The notes below the pieces were generated by a model. The model was not told the DNA's origin. It saw nothing but the letters and a program-made list of their open reading frames with translations, and searched no databases. A DNA stretch of 5,381 bases from an uncultured Collinsella sp. (GTDB lineage Bacteria; Actinomycetota; Coriobacteriia; Coriobacteriales; Coriobacteriaceae). Below, piece after piece: positions 5,134-5,381 of the stretch; positions within the stretch are counted from its first letter, which is position 1, and the number at the start of each line of letters is the position of its first letter. The position numbers were made by a program, and so were the translations under genes. Location: positions 1 through 5,381 of the forward strand of contig CAUDYH010000110.1 in assembly GCA_958453575.1 (NCBI GenBank). The letters are read 5' to 3'.

Positions 5134-5381
5134 ATGGCTGAAGAATTCGATTTCCATCCGATGTGGGAGAGCCTCGGCATGAATCTTGCCGACCACGACA
5201 TGCTGCTGGGCGCTGTGGGCCAGATGTACGGGGACATGTTCCTGTCGCAGAACAACCGCCCCAAGTCCACGTCCTACTTGGACTTTGTGGCCACCAACAT
5301 CCACAGCGGCCGTATTAAGGAGATGCTCGACAAGAAGGAGGCCGGCGAGGCCACCAAAATCGTGGGCTCGTTCTGCGTGTA
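5134..5381 (+). CDS. 2-hydroxyacyl-CoA dehydratase / double-cubane-cluster family protein, N-terminus (3' end outside window)
   Basis: The first 82 residues of a protein that runs off the window. The start at 5134 has GAGAGGGG at 5119-5126, 7 nt upstream. The N-terminus EFDFHPMWESLGMNL, the segment MYGDMFLSQNNRP and the approach to a conserved cysteine (IVGSFCV, Cys81) resemble proteins of the HgdB-like 2-hydroxyacyl-CoA dehydratase family, more specifically the iron-sulfur double-cubane-cluster branch. Family members are oxygen-sensitive cytoplasmic reductases, driven by electrons from an ATP-hydrolysing activator protein. The natural substrate of most double-cubane members is unknown, and the cluster-binding cysteines lie mostly beyond the visible part. 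It has its own promoter region, so it is probably not part of the mod operon. The branch assignment rests on memory of family sequences. Confidence 0.7.
   Translation, partial: MAEEFDFHPMWESLGMNLADHDMLLGAVGQMYGDMFLSQNNRPKSTSYLDFVATNIHSGRIKEMLDKKEAGEATKIVGSFCV

Noticed and set aside
4875..5141. 88-codon open frame from a TTG
   Set aside because: No ribosome binding site, no recognisable sequence, and it overlaps the hairpins and the start of the downstream gene in another frame.

Overview
The window reads as chromosomal DNA from a GC-rich, anaerobic actinobacterium of the class Coriobacteriia; Collinsella or a close relative is my best guess. This is inferred from protein style and from the neighbouring double-cubane/2-hydroxyacyl-CoA dehydratase-type gene, not from any marker gene. 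All supported genes lie on the + strand, and I saw no rRNA, tRNA, mobile element or CRISPR array.

Positions 1-1087 hold the end of a molybdenum-cofactor unit. It contains the 3' part of moeA (molybdate insertion into adenylated molybdopterin), then mogA (adenylylation of molybdopterin) 10 nt later, closed by a perfect 11-bp intrinsic terminator. Positions 1088-1244 are an AT-rich promoter region with a strong -10, a poor -35 and a small palindrome. Positions 1245-4702 form a molybdate ABC importer operon: modA (substrate-binding lipoprotein with a Tat-like signal), modB (permease) and modC (ATPase), closed by a second terminator at 4714-4750. Uptake and cofactor assembly therefore sit side by side: ModABC brings in molybdate, MogA activates molybdopterin and MoeA inserts the metal.

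The oddest protein is ModB. Ahead of a normal ModB core of about 210 residues it carries a signal peptide and an unrecognised extracytoplasmic domain of about 180 residues, whose codon usage differs clearly from the permease part.

Positions 4751-5133 form a long leader before the last gene. It contains two candidate promoters, a cluster of inverted repeats, a 22-codon open frame with a near-perfect ribosome binding site, a strong hairpin that overlaps the stop codon of that frame, a second hairpin, and two alternative complements to the ribosome binding region of the final gene. The final gene (from 5134, cut by the window end) encodes the N-terminus of a 2-hydroxyacyl-CoA dehydratase/double-cubane-cluster family protein. 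This leader is the best candidate in the window for an undescribed regulatory element.
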